Assembly: GCF_900454895.1 (NCBI RefSeq)
Contig: NZ_UGTA01000001.1
Location: 806,001 to 870,000, forward strand
Reading direction: 5' to 3'
Length of the DNA stretch: 64,000 bases
Source of the DNA: Phocoenobacter uteri
GTDB taxonomy: Bacteria > Pseudomonadota > Gammaproteobacteria > Enterobacterales > Pasteurellaceae
Position 1 is the stretch's first letter. Each line of letters begins with the position of its first letter. The translations under genes and the position numbers were made by a program. Shown here in pieces: positions 1 through 8,370 of this stretch. Under the pieces are notes generated by a model. The model saw only the letters and a list, made by a program, of their open reading frames with translations, was not told where the DNA came from and did no database searches.

Positions 1-438
1 CGTCGAGCCACCACCAATATCGATAATAAATTTTCGACCTTTTTCTGGCTGAGTATGACTTGCCCCAGAATAAATCAATGTAGCTTCTTCTCGACCTGAA
101 ATAATATTGATTGGATAAGGAAAGACTGCTTTTGCTTGATGAAGAAATTCATCATTATTTAATGCTCGGCGTAATGTATATGTACCAATAACCTTAACAT
201 TTTCAACCTCAAACCCTTGTAAACGACTCGCAAACAACGCTAAACAATCGATTCCTCTCTTCATTGCTTCATCGCTCAAAATACGATCTTCCCCTAAGCC
301 TTCTGCTAATCTAACTTGTTGCTTAATACGAGACAAAATTTGAATAGAGCCATTAACGACTCGAGCAATAATAAGATGAAAACTATTTGATCCTAAATCA
401 ATAGCAGCAAATTCACGAGGAGCAGAGCTAAATGGCAT
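1..438 (-). CDS. ppx: Exopolyphosphatase Ppx, N-terminal part (gene runs off the left edge)
   Basis: This is the first 146 codons of a Ppx/GppA phosphatase, which releases phosphate from inorganic polyphosphate chains in the cytoplasm. The start ATG is at 436-438 and the frame stays open to base 1. The translation contains AAIDLGSNSFHLIIARV near the N-terminus (first phosphate-binding loop of the ASKHA fold), TYTLRRALN in the middle and IIDIGGGST at the cut end (second loop). The N-terminus and the stretch ending HTQPEKGRK resemble E. coli Ppx more than GppA, so I favour Ppx. The remainder of the gene lies outside the window, so length and C-terminal domains cannot be judged. Confidence 0.9.
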   Translation of the reverse strand, partial: MPFSSAPREFAAIDLGSNSFHLIIARVVNGSIQILSRIKQQVRLAEGLGEDRILSDEAMKRGIDCLALFASRLQGFEVENVKVIGTYTLRRALNNDEFLHQAKAVFPYPINIISGREEATLIYSGASHTQPEKGRKFIIDIGGGST

Positions 439-925
439 AATATATTCCTTTCCTATAATATAACGCTAACATTCTAATATAATAAGCGGTCATTTTCTTC
501 AAAAATTTGCAAAATATTGAATAAATCAAAGATCAAAACAAAAAATGTTCCGAAATTTTATTTAATACATATATTTCAATATGTATATGGACAAGAATAA
601 GGAAAACGCTCACTATCGCTTTGTGACAATACTATCAGTGATAATATAAATAAAAGGTGTGTTCTTCCGAACCTGTTTACTTGTCAAGATTTCTTTCTCT
701 CTGGTATGCCCCTCTTTGCTTTTGTACAACAACTCGGGATATTCCTAGAAATACAGATAGAGAAGGAGACCATTACAACGACATAATAAATCAATAAATT
801 ATTTGTCACTTATCTAGTATATATATCCTCAAAAATTTTTATACTAAAGCATATTGATTTTAAAACAATCAACTCCCATATAGCATAATGCTGTAATAGT
901 GCAGCGTAACCTACAAGGAAATCAT
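439..925. other. Intergenic region, 487 bp, no convincing gene
   Basis: Between the ppx start and the small gene at 926 I see no credible coding sequence. Most of it is very AT-rich. A block at about 655-765 is clearly richer in G and C and is preceded by a promoter-like stretch (TTGTGA near 620, then TAATAT near 642), so a small RNA or long leader is possible. The block holds a frame of about 25 codons with an ATG at 706, but with no ribosome binding site or family resemblance. I could not match the block to 6S, GcvB, 4.5S or any tRNA. Confidence 0.4.
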
Positions 926-1111
926 ATGGTAAATACAATTAAACCAGGTCAAAATACTGGTAAAAATGGTGGTATCTATCAAGAAATAGATCCTCGAGGT
1001 CATAAAAAAGAACGTTATTCTACTATTAAAGATAATCAAAAAGCACCACCAACATCAGCACCAGGCAATATTTGGAAGAGAATTAAACGCACTCCTGATA
1101 GTTCTCACTAA
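926..1111 (+). CDS. Small YjzC-like protein (61 aa)
   Basis: The gene encodes a 61-residue basic protein. An AAGGA ribosome binding site lies just upstream of the ATG at 926; a GTG at 899 in the same frame has no such site, so 926 is preferred. The protein has a KPGQNTGKNGGIYQEIDPRG segment (residues 6-25) and, near the end, PPTSAPGNIWKRIKRT. This arrangement of a KPG...G(I/V)Y motif followed by a PPT...W motif resembles the short YjzC-like proteins known from Bacillus and others, whose function is unknown. There is no signal peptide or membrane segment. The family assignment is from memory of the motif and is moderate. Confidence 0.6.
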   Translation: MVNTIKPGQNTGKNGGIYQEIDPRGHKKERYSTIKDNQKAPPTSAPGNIWKRIKRTPDSSH

Positions 1112-1133
1112 TTATTTTAGTTATTCTTTGGAT

Positions 1134-1166
1134 ATTGGTAATCAGTATCACAAGTATTGATTACCA
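1134..1166 (+). terminator. Hairpin after the YjzC-like gene
   Basis: A perfect 10-bp inverted repeat, TTGGTAATCA at 1134-1143 and TGATTACCAA at 1157-1166, lies 22 bases after the stop codon. There is no strong T run after it, so it may be a weak terminator or an RNA-stabilising hairpin. Confidence 0.4.
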
Positions 1167-1389
1167 AATTTCACGATGATATCCAATCATATTGAACAAC
1201 ACATAAATCATTCCACTTTCAATAACGAAAATTCTTTAACATATTCTCATTTGAAATAAGTATTATTTAACAGCTTTATAACATATTGATTTAAAAAAAT
1301 AATTTTTCACTTAAAATGTATATAAACGGCTTTATAAAATTCACAAATATTTTTATAATGCTTCGAAAAATAGGAATATAGGGAAATAA

Positions 1390-2355
1390 ATGATAAACAA
1401 ACTATTGATTTTGCATACTGGTGGCACAATTTCTATGAATGAAGGTGATAATGGTCACGTTGTCCTTTCACAAGAGAACCCATTACTCGCATCAATTAAA
1501 ACATTGCACAGCCCCGCTAAAATCGATCAAGAAGCTATCTTTAATGTACCGTCTCCTCATATTAACCTAACCCATTGGATCTATTTAAAAACGAGAATTG
1601 AAAAAGCAATTTTTCAGGAACACTATACAGGTATAATCATTACTCACGGCACTGATACTTTGGAAGAGACCGCTTATTTTTTAGAATTAAGTATTGATAC
1701 AGATATTCCTATTGTGCTAACCGGTGCAATGCGTTCCAATAATGAACTCGGTTCCGATGGTTTAATCAATTTACAAAGTGCTATTTTAGTCGCCCTAACG
1801 CCAGAAAGTAGAGATCGAGGCGTACTGGTGGTAATGAATGATGAAATTCATCACGCAAAATTTGTAACTAAAACTCATACGACTAATGTGGCTACTTTTC
1901 AAACACCAACATTTGGACCCTGTGGGTTAATTGCGAAACACAATGTATTATATTTTCAACGTTTAACTTGTTATGAACATTTTCCTTTTGAACACTTAGA
2001 AAAAACCAATGTTCCCCTTATTAAAACCTATGCAGGGATGGACAGTGAATTATTAAAGTATCTTGCAAACAGTGAATGTGATGGGGTGGTAATTGAGGCA
2101 TTAGGAGCAGGAAATTTACCACCAACCTGCTTAGCTGGCGTTTCTGCTTTATTAAATGCTCAGATTCCTGTGGTTTTGGTTTCTCGTGCATTCAATGGTG
2201 TTACACAAGATGTGTACGATTATGTGGGTGGAGGACGACGTTTAAAACAAGAAGGGGTTATTTTTAGTACAGGATTGAATGGGCAAAAAGCACGTATTAA
2301 GTTATTAGTTCTCTTAAATCAGCAATTAAATCAACCACTTTCAAATTATTTTTAA
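1390..2355 (+). CDS. Asparaginase, cytoplasmic type
   Basis: The protein (321 aa) belongs to the L-asparaginase family, which hydrolyses asparagine to aspartate and ammonia. The first catalytic threonine is in HTGGTIS (T13). The second active-site segment is THGTDT with T88 and D89, and K161 sits where the catalytic lysine is expected. TGAMRSNNELGSDG (residues 111-124) is the conserved substrate-pocket stretch. There is no signal peptide, so it should act in the cytoplasm, unlike periplasmic AnsB-type enzymes. It is followed by cpxR 96 bases later with no clear functional link. I leave the symbol open because ansA- and ansZ-type enzymes are hard to separate by eye. Confidence 0.85.
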   Translation: MINKLLILHTGGTISMNEGDNGHVVLSQENPLLASIKTLHSPAKIDQEAIFNVPSPHINLTHWIYLKTRIEKAIFQEHYTGIIITHGTDTLEETAYFLELSIDTDIPIVLTGAMRSNNELGSDGLINLQSAILVALTPESRDRGVLVVMNDEIHHAKFVTKTHTTNVATFQTPTFGPCGLIAKHNVLYFQRLTCYEHFPFEHLEKTNVPLIKTYAGMDSELLKYLANSECDGVVIEALGAGNLPPTCLAGVSALLNAQIPVVLVSRAFNGVTQDVYDYVGGGRRLKQEGVIFSTGLNGQKARIKLLVLLNQQLNQPLSNYF

Positions 2356-2451
2356 ATAAGATTGGAATAAATAAACAAAATTCGTTATATTCTTAGATAA
2401 CAGTTAGAAAAAGTGCAATTTTCTTCAAAAAAGCGAGGGTAGAAATACGTA

Positions 2452-3150
2452 ATGTCAAAAATTCTTTTAGTTGATGATGATATAACTCTTACTCAATCCC
2501 TAATGAAATTACTTACATTAGAAAATTTTGAGATTCAGGCTGTTCATAATGGCCAAGATACTTTAGCTAGATTAGAAGCACAACAGTATGATCTAATTTT
2601 ACTTGATATCAATATGCCTATCTTAAATGGCATTGAAACCTTAAAACAAATTCGTCAAAAATATCAAACCCCAGTTCTTATGGTCAGCACTCGTAATCAA
2701 GATATCGACCGAATTCTTGCCTTTGATTTAGGGGCAGATGACTATTTGGCAAAACCTTTTAATGAACGAGAGCTAGTTGCTAGAGTCAAGGCGATTTTAC
2801 GCAGATCAATGCCCTCATCAACAAATAAAGATACACCTTGTAAAAAAATTATGTTTTGTGGGATAGAATTAAATATAAATGCCCAGCAAGCTCGTTATAA
2901 TCAACAAGATTTGCAATTAACATCCACTGAATTTTTATTATTTAGTCTATTTGTTGATAAACCTAATACCCTATTCTCTCGTGATGTATTAAGCCTTAAA
3001 ATATTAGGTAAAGAACTAAGTCCTTATGATCGTGCCATTGATATGCATATTTCTAATTTGCGTAAAAAATTACCCAAAAGAAAAGATAGCCTTGCTTGGT
3101 TCAAAACTATTCGAGGCAAAGGCTATCTTTTAATCGCAGAAAGCATGTAA
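2452..3150 (+). CDS. cpxR: Response regulator CpxR (OmpR/PhoB family)
   Basis: This 232-aa two-domain regulator has an N-terminal receiver domain with the acidic cluster DDD at 8-10, phosphoacceptor D52 (LLDINMP) and K101 (LAKPFNERE). A C-terminal winged-helix DNA-binding domain ends with AIDMHISNLRKKLP and FKTIRGKGYLL. These blocks match CpxR, the envelope-stress regulator, closely. E. coli cpxR is followed by the kinase gene cpxA, but here the next gene is trmJ, convergent, with its stop codon only 2 bases away. No histidine kinase gene is present anywhere in the window. The kinase may be encoded elsewhere, or the regulator may be an orphan. Confidence 0.88.
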   Translation: MSKILLVDDDITLTQSLMKLLTLENFEIQAVHNGQDTLARLEAQQYDLILLDINMPILNGIETLKQIRQKYQTPVLMVSTRNQDIDRILAFDLGADDYLAKPFNERELVARVKAILRRSMPSSTNKDTPCKKIMFCGIELNINAQQARYNQQDLQLTSTEFLLFSLFVDKPNTLFSRDVLSLKILGKELSPYDRAIDMHISNLRKKLPKRKDSLAWFKTIRGKGYLLIAESM

Positions 3151-3152
3151 TA

Positions 3153-3884
3153 TCACTTATTTCTATGATTTTCTATGGCACTTAACATACCTCTTAGAAT
3201 ATTTAATTCCGTCGTTTCTAAGTGAGTTCGCTGATATAAACGACGAATTTTGGGCATCATAGCATCGTTTTTTATAAAACCTAAGGCTCTATACACTTTT
3301 TCTGTATGTTGGAAAAAATATTCTAGAGATTGTGCCGTAGGATACTCTACAAGCGGTTGTTTTTTTTCTATTTTTTGCAAATTTTCTAATTCAAGATAAG
3401 CATTTCTAATTTCATAACAAATCAACTGAACAGCCATTGCTAAATTTAGTGAACCATATTCAGGATTAGTCGGCACGTTCAAATGATAATGACATTTTAA
3501 TAGCTCATCGTTGGTTAAACCAACTCGCTCCCGCCCAAAAACAACAGCAATCTTCCCTTGTTGAGCCTGCGTCATAACAATCTCTCCCCCTTTTCTAGGG
3601 TTAACAAGGGTTGATTGTAAATGACGTAATCTTGCACTACTACCAACTACTAACTGACAATCTGCAATCGCTTCATCAAACGTTGCAAAAGTTTGAGCTT
3701 GTTCTAAAACATCTTTTGCCCCTGCAGATAACGCTATCGCTTGCTCATCTATTGGTTGTAAAGGATTGACTAAACGTAATTGCGACAACCCCATTGTTTT
3801 CATTGCTCGTGCAGCTGAACCAATATTACCACTGTGGGAGGTTTCCACTAACACCACTTGAATTTGTTTTAAAATACTATCCAT
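3153..3884 (-). CDS. trmJ: tRNA (cytidine/uridine-32-2'-O)-methyltransferase TrmJ
   Basis: TrmJ methylates the ribose of nucleotide 32 in the anticodon loop, using S-adenosylmethionine. The 243-aa protein is a SPOUT-family enzyme. It has the N-terminal motif VETSHSGNIGSAARAMKTMG (residues 13-32), the FGRERVGLTNDEL segment and NLAMAVQLICYE near residues 146-157, which form the trefoil-knot cofactor site and dimer interface. The C-terminal extension is normal for TrmJ and absent from the shorter TrmL encoded at 49937. It converges on cpxR. A terminator separates it from the upstream rpoE-rseA pair. Confidence 0.93.
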   Translation of the reverse strand: MDSILKQIQVVLVETSHSGNIGSAARAMKTMGLSQLRLVNPLQPIDEQAIALSAGAKDVLEQAQTFATFDEAIADCQLVVGSSARLRHLQSTLVNPRKGGEIVMTQAQQGKIAVVFGRERVGLTNDELLKCHYHLNVPTNPEYGSLNLAMAVQLICYEIRNAYLELENLQKIEKKQPLVEYPTAQSLEYFFQHTEKVYRALGFIKNDAMMPKIRRLYQRTHLETTELNILRGMLSAIENHRNK

Positions 3885-3904
3885 TTCTACTCTCTTCTAA
3901 CTAA

Positions 3905-3936
3905 AAAACCACCTTACTATTCCATAAGGTGGTTTT
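3905..3936 (-). terminator. Terminator of the rpoE-rseA operon
   Basis: A 12-bp perfect stem (arms 3905-3916 and 3925-3936, AAAACCACCTTA and its complement) is followed on the minus strand by a T run. It lies between the rseA stop and the trmJ start. Confidence 0.8.
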
Positions 3937-3959
3937 CTATTATCGCATTTTATTGACTA

Positions 3960-4460
3960 TTATTGTTGAACTTTATCTAATTCATCTAGCTCTTTTTTCA
4001 ACTCTTCTTGCTTTTTCTTCTCATCTTCAATTTTCTGTATCTCTTCTTGAAGATTCAAACTCACTTGCTGAATGCTATCCGTAAAAGGCAAGGTTTGTAA
4101 TATAAGTTGATCCTGAACAAACTCATCATCGTTATTCAGATTCATTGTATTCACGCCCAGAACAACAGCAAAGCATACTGACGCAGCAACCCCAACTTGA
4201 ATTAGAGGTGTACTCCAACGTTTTAGTGTCAGCACAATACCCTTAGGCTGCATTTTTATCTCTTCTTTTTCAAGTAATGCTTCCATTTTCATAGAAAAAT
4301 CATTACCTAAAATAACATTTTCGCCCCGCATTACACTACGAACTGCATGGTAACTTTGCCATTTCTGTTGTAATTCTGGTGACGAACATAACGCTTCAGC
4401 AAGGTTACCTTCTACTTGTTCCCCATCTATATAAGCAGAAAGGTTCTCATTCTGTTGCAT
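3960..4460 (-). CDS. rseA: Anti-sigma-E factor RseA (MclA)
   Basis: RseA is an inner-membrane protein that holds sigma-E inactive until it is proteolysed under envelope stress. The 166-aa protein has an N-terminal cytoplasmic domain with AYIDGEQ and WQSYHAVRSVMRGE (about residues 9-46). One transmembrane segment lies at about 85-106, and a short periplasmic part ends in a charged, coiled-coil-like tail (about 140-166). I chose the ATG at 4458-4460 because GGAG sits 6 bases upstream; a TTG four codons earlier has no such site. It follows rpoE by 22 bases. No rseB gene follows, in contrast to many gammaproteobacteria. Confidence 0.88.
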   Translation of the reverse strand: MQQNENLSAYIDGEQVEGNLAEALCSSPELQQKWQSYHAVRSVMRGENVILGNDFSMKMEALLEKEEIKMQPKGIVLTLKRWSTPLIQVGVAASVCFAVVLGVNTMNLNNDDEFVQDQLILQTLPFTDSIQQVSLNLQEEIQKIEDEKKKQEELKKELDELDKVQQ

Positions 4461-4482
4461 AATTAACTCCAATTACTTTAAC

Positions 4483-5055
4483 TTATTGCATTAACGGTTT
4501 GATTTTAGCATCAATCGCTTCCCTTGCTCTGAAAATACGAGAACGAACCGTTCCCACAGGGCATTCCATCACTTCTGCTATTTCTTCATAACTTAGTCCT
4601 TCAAGCTCACGCAACGTAATTGCACTTCTAAGCTCATCAGGTAAATTATCTATCGTTTCAAAAACCACTCTTTTCAATTCTTCTGATAACACCAAATTTT
4701 CTGGTGTATCTGCTTCTCTTAAATACGTTCCACTATCATAACTTTCCGCATCTTCGGCTAAAATATCTTCTCTAGGAGGACGACGTCCTAATGCCGTTAA
4801 GTGATTTTTCGCTGTATTCACTGCAATACGGTAAAGCCAAGTATAAAAAGCACTCTCTCCACGAAAAGAGTTTAAGGCACGATAAGCCTTGATAAACGAC
4901 TCCTGAACGATATCAGGAATATCATCTTGTGGAATATAACGAGTGAGTAATCCAGCAACTCGATTTTGATAACGAACAACCAGCAAGTTAAATGCCATCT
5001 TATTTCCTTGTTGTGCAAGTTCAACCAGTTCCTGATCGGTTTTTTGTTCACTCAT
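4483..5055 (-). CDS. rpoE: RNA polymerase sigma-E factor
   Basis: This is a 190-aa extracytoplasmic-function sigma factor. Region 2 contains LVVRYQNRVAGLLTRYI, DIVQESFIKAYRAL (-10 recognition helix area) and FYTWLYRIAVNTAKN. Region 4 contains LPDELRSAITLRELEGLSYE followed by the helix-turn-helix EEIAEVMECPVGTVRSRIFRARE. Both regions match E. coli RpoE nearly throughout. It directs transcription of envelope-stress genes and forms an operon with its anti-sigma factor gene rseA. A sigma-E-type promoter can be read upstream, implying self-activation. Confidence 0.95.
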   Translation of the reverse strand: MSEQKTDQELVELAQQGNKMAFNLLVVRYQNRVAGLLTRYIPQDDIPDIVQESFIKAYRALNSFRGESAFYTWLYRIAVNTAKNHLTALGRRPPREDILAEDAESYDSGTYLREADTPENLVLSEELKRVVFETIDNLPDELRSAITLRELEGLSYEEIAEVMECPVGTVRSRIFRAREAIDAKIKPLMQ

Positions 5056-5103
5056 TGAGTTTAATTCTCCTAAAACTCTCCATTGTTACTCTCTCTACAC
5101 CAG

Positions 5104-5131
5104 CTTAGTGTACAGCCATCCTAAAAAGTTC
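5104..5131 (-). promoter_or_regulatory. Candidate sigma-E promoter of rpoE
   Basis: Reading the minus strand, GAACTT (5126-5131) is followed 16 bases later by ACTAA (5105-5109). This fits the sigma-E consensus GGAACTT / TCTRA with normal spacing, about 50 bases upstream of the rpoE start. Autoregulation of rpoE from such a promoter is known in E. coli. The site is inferred here from sequence only. Confidence 0.5.
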
Positions 5132-5223
5132 AAATTTTTTAGTAATTATAAAATAATTTCTAAGAAATTTATTTTTGCAAAAGTTATTAAAAAAATGACC
5201 GCTTATATTTAGTAAAGTTAATA

Positions 5224-5940
5224 TCACAATTTATACTGAACACAGCGATTTATCACATCTCGTATTTGCTCTGATGTCATATTTTCTAATTTATCACTCT
5301 TTCTTAATTTATAGATTTTTTTATTCATAATTCTATTATATGCAAATAATGCTTTGGTTTCAGGGAATACAAACATAAACGATAAGACGCCAATCAATAC
5401 CATTATAACAATTATAAGAATAATAAAACTACGCCCTTCTTTTTCGGATAAACCTAAAAATTCATAAGGAGCTAAAAAGATAATTGATAACACAATATAG
5501 AAAAGAACAAAACATATTGTCAAACACCAAAACTGGAAATTATTTTTTTGTGCAACTTTTTTATATTTACCCTTAAATCTTAAACTATCACAATACTCGC
5601 CCTTAAAAAATTCAACATATCCTTTGCTTAAACACGCTTTTAAATCACTAATAAATAATTTTGGTTTGGTTACTTTGGTACAATAAAGAATTTCTTCAAA
5701 GCTAAGATAAAACTTATAATATCTATAAAACATCTCTTCTATAACTAATGGTTCATAAGATTTTATATTTTTATTAAAAATACTTATAAATAACTCATCT
5801 TTTTTTACATTTGCTACAATATCAGTTTTAAATTTAAAAAACTCATAAGCTATAAAAATAGGAGTACCATAAACAAACAGAGCTTTATCATAATGACCAT
5901 TGAGTGTAATGATATTTGAAATAAAACTAAGAAATTCCAT
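5224..5940 (-). CDS. Unknown membrane protein (238 aa)
   Basis: I do not recognise this protein. It is rich in Phe, Ile, Lys and Tyr. The N-terminal two thirds look soluble and basic. Two hydrophobic segments at about residues 136-157 (FWCLTICFVLFYIVLSIIFL) and about 172-193 (FIILIIVIMVLIGVLSFMFVF) should span the membrane as a hairpin, followed by a basic cytoplasmic-looking tail. It starts 10 bases after the sohB stop on the same strand, so it may be co-transcribed with sohB. Its base composition looks even more AT-rich than its neighbours, which could mean recent gain. Confidence 0.6.
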   Translation of the reverse strand: MEFLSFISNIITLNGHYDKALFVYGTPIFIAYEFFKFKTDIVANVKKDELFISIFNKNIKSYEPLVIEEMFYRYYKFYLSFEEILYCTKVTKPKLFISDLKACLSKGYVEFFKGEYCDSLRFKGKYKKVAQKNNFQFWCLTICFVLFYIVLSIIFLAPYEFLGLSEKEGRSFIILIIVIMVLIGVLSFMFVFPETKALFAYNRIMNKKIYKLRKSDKLENMTSEQIRDVINRCVQYKL

Positions 5941-5950
5941 ATTAAGTTCT

Positions 5951-7048
5951 CTACAGCATTGACGAACCCGATTTATTCAACAACTTCGTAATTAAACGTT
6001 CAGCACTCTGTTCAAGCTCAATCCCAAAACGTTTTAACACATTTTTCTTTTGCGTAAATTTCACTTCAATCACGTCTTTTTGTTCAATCATCGTTAAAAT
6101 CACATCATCGCTCGTTGCAATTTCATCAACTAAATTTAGTTCTAATGCTTGTTTACCAAACCAATGCTCGCCTGTTGCCACTTTTTCAATGTCTAACTGT
6201 GGACGGTATTGATTGACAAACTGTTTAAATAAAGTGTGGGTTTCTTCTAATTCTTGCTGGAATTTTTTCTTGCCTGTTTTGGTATTTTCACCCATTAAAG
6301 TCACAGTGCGTTTATATTCGCCCGCGGTCATCACGTCCACATCAACATCGTGTTTTTTCAACAAACGATGAATATTTGGCACTTGTGCCACCACACCGAT
6401 TGAGCCTAACACCGCAAATGGTGCTGAAATAATTTTATCCGCTACGCACGCCATCATATAGCCACCACTTGCAGCCACTTTATCAACTGTAATGGTTAAT
6501 GGAATATTACGCTCTTTTAAACGCACTAGTTGTGACGCTGCCAAACCGTAACCGTGAACCACACCACCAGGGCTTTCTAATTTCAATAATACTTCATCGT
6601 GTTCAGGTCTTGCAAGGGTGACGATTGCATCAATTTCTTTACGCAAACAATCTACACCACTTGCCATTACATCACCATTGAAATTAACCACAAAAAGACG
6701 AGATTTCACACTTTCTTCTTGTGCTTCTTCTAATTCAGCTTGTTCTGAATTTTTAGCTTTTGATTTTTTCGCTAATTTTAAGCGTTTTTTATCCGCTTTT
6801 GCTTTCTCTTTTTGGGCTTTTTTCTCAGCTTTCTCCTGCGCTTTCTGCTCAGCTTCCGTTAGGAAAAACTGGCTAAGGGCTTTTTTACTCTCTTTATATT
6901 TTTCAGTTAAGTTCGTAATAGAAATCTCGCCCTGCTGACTCTGCTTTTTGCTTTCTAATACCATCATTACAATCGCAATGATCACACCAAATACGGTTAA
7001 TAATTCCAATAAGAAAATACCGTAGTTTAATAAAACTTCTTTCCACAT
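5951..7048 (-). CDS. sohB: Inner-membrane peptidase SohB (S49 family)
   Basis: SohB is a signal-peptide-peptidase-like serine protease of the inner membrane. The 365-aa protein has a transmembrane segment at about 10-30 and then a long stretch dominated by Lys, Glu and Ala (about 65-112), which is probably a charged helix. The S49 protease domain follows, with the nucleophile S194 in DKVAASGGYMMA and the general base K246 in EYKRTVTLMGENT. LESPGG at 158-162 is the conserved loop before the active site. The start ATG at 7048 has an AAGGA site upstream. A short unknown gene follows at a 10-base spacing. Confidence 0.93.
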   Translation of the reverse strand: MWKEVLLNYGIFLLELLTVFGVIIAIVMMVLESKKQSQQGEISITNLTEKYKESKKALSQFFLTEAEQKAQEKAEKKAQKEKAKADKKRLKLAKKSKAKNSEQAELEEAQEESVKSRLFVVNFNGDVMASGVDCLRKEIDAIVTLARPEHDEVLLKLESPGGVVHGYGLAASQLVRLKERNIPLTITVDKVAASGGYMMACVADKIISAPFAVLGSIGVVAQVPNIHRLLKKHDVDVDVMTAGEYKRTVTLMGENTKTGKKKFQQELEETHTLFKQFVNQYRPQLDIEKVATGEHWFGKQALELNLVDEIATSDDVILTMIEQKDVIEVKFTQKKNVLKRFGIELEQSAERLITKLLNKSGSSML

Positions 7049-7068
7049 AATTGTGTCCTTGTTAATGT

Positions 7069-8370
7069 TTATTGTTTAATCGTTAATAAAAAATCGCTAA
7101 CCGTATGAAATGATCCAAACACCAGCACAATATCCTTTTCTGTTGCAAGATCAAAGACTTTTTCTGTTGCCACATCCATATTTTCATAAGAATAAGCGGT
7201 CATATTTGGAATGATTTTTGCAATTTTTTCCAAAATAATCTGGCTGCGTTGCCCTCTAAAACAATCAAGGGTAACACAGTGCCATTCATCAACAATAGTT
7301 TTTAACGGCTCAACAATTCCCGCCAAATCTTTGTCTTCCAATGCACTAAATATTGCATAAATTTTCTGATTAGGCTGTTTAATCTGAGATAATCGCTCAC
7401 TTAAATAACGTGTTGCATGGGGGTTATGCCCTACATCAATAATCACCTGTGCTAGCGGTTGTTTTTTTGAGAAATTTGCAAAATCTTGTAATTTTAAAAA
7501 CTGAAAACGTCCTGTTAGCTCCGTTTCTGACACGGTTTCTCGAATAATTTGCTCACTGATATCAAAAGGCAACTGCGTTAAAACGGCTAAGGCTGTCGCA
7601 ACATTTGGATAAGGAATTTTTGGTAAAGCTAAATTATCAAAATGAATGTTGTTAGATTGCCATTCAAAATACTCACCATTGATTGAATATTGAAACTCTT
7701 TACCACAAAAAAAGGCGTGACACTGTAGCGATTTTATTTGTTCAATAATGCTGTTTGGACAATCCCTCTCACCAATCACAACAGGAATGTTTTTTCTAAA
7801 AATACCCGCTTTCTCTCGCCCAATATCTTCTCGGTTATCCCCTAAAAATGCAATATGATCGATATCAATAGAGGTAATCACCGCAAAATCAGGATCGACA
7901 ATATTCGTCGCATCTAAGCGCCCACCAAGCCCTACTTCTAAAATCACCACATCTAAATTTGCCTGTTTGAATAAATCTAAGGCAGAAAGCGTGCTGTATT
8001 CAAAATAGCTTAATGAAGCGGTCTTATTTTTAGTGATTTTTACAAAAGAGCGAATGTGTGCATCATCATCTAACAATTCACCATTGATTCGTACTCTCTC
8101 ATTGTAACGCATTAAGTGTGGCGAAGAATATACCCCCACTCGCTTGCCTGCTTTAAGTAAGGCGGTTTCTAAAAATTTACAGGTTGATCCTTTGCCATTT
8201 GTCCCCGCGACAGTAATCACATAAGGTGCAGGTTTAAGCAAATCTAAGGTACAAGCTACTGATTTAATACGCTCTAAGCCTAAGTCAATCGCTTTACTAT
8301 GACTGGTTTCTAAATAGGAAAGCCACGTATCCAAAGAATCCGTGGCTGTTGGATAACACGTTACTGTCAT
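7069..8370 (-). CDS. folC: Bifunctional dihydrofolate synthase / folylpolyglutamate synthase FolC
   Basis: FolC joins dihydropteroate to glutamate to make dihydrofolate, then adds further glutamates to folates. The 433-aa protein is a Mur-ligase-type enzyme. Its ATP-binding loop is VAGTNGKGST (about 54-63), the central domain has LEVGLGGRLDATN, and a second ligand loop has DIDHIAFLGDNREDIGREK; a C-terminal glutamate ligase domain carries DVGHNPHA. Its start overlaps the accD stop by four bases (ATGA at 8367-8370), so the two genes are translationally coupled, as in many gammaproteobacteria. Confidence 0.95.
   Translation of the reverse strand: MTVTCYPTATDSLDTWLSYLETSHSKAIDLGLERIKSVACTLDLLKPAPYVITVAGTNGKGSTCKFLETALLKAGKRVGVYSSPHLMRYNERVRINGELLDDDAHIRSFVKITKNKTASLSYFEYSTLSALDLFKQANLDVVILEVGLGGRLDATNIVDPDFAVITSIDIDHIAFLGDNREDIGREKAGIFRKNIPVVIGERDCPNSIIEQIKSLQCHAFFCGKEFQYSINGEYFEWQSNNIHFDNLALPKIPYPNVATALAVLTQLPFDISEQIIRETVSETELTGRFQFLKLQDFANFSKKQPLAQVIIDVGHNPHATRYLSERLSQIKQPNQKIYAIFSALEDKDLAGIVEPLKTIVDEWHCVTLDCFRGQRSQIILEKIAKIIPNMTAYSYENMDVATEKVFDLATEKDIVLVFGSFHTVSDFLLTIKQ

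Noticed and set aside
655..765. 6S RNA, GcvB, 4.5S RNA or a tRNA in the GC-richer island
   Set aside because: None of their conserved terminal or loop sequences can be read on either strand.
6618..6938. A 106-codon frame on the plus strand inside sohB
   Set aside because: It is antisense to the Lys/Glu/Ala-rich segment of sohB. The Phe/Ser-rich translation is a by-product of that codon pattern, with no ribosome binding site.
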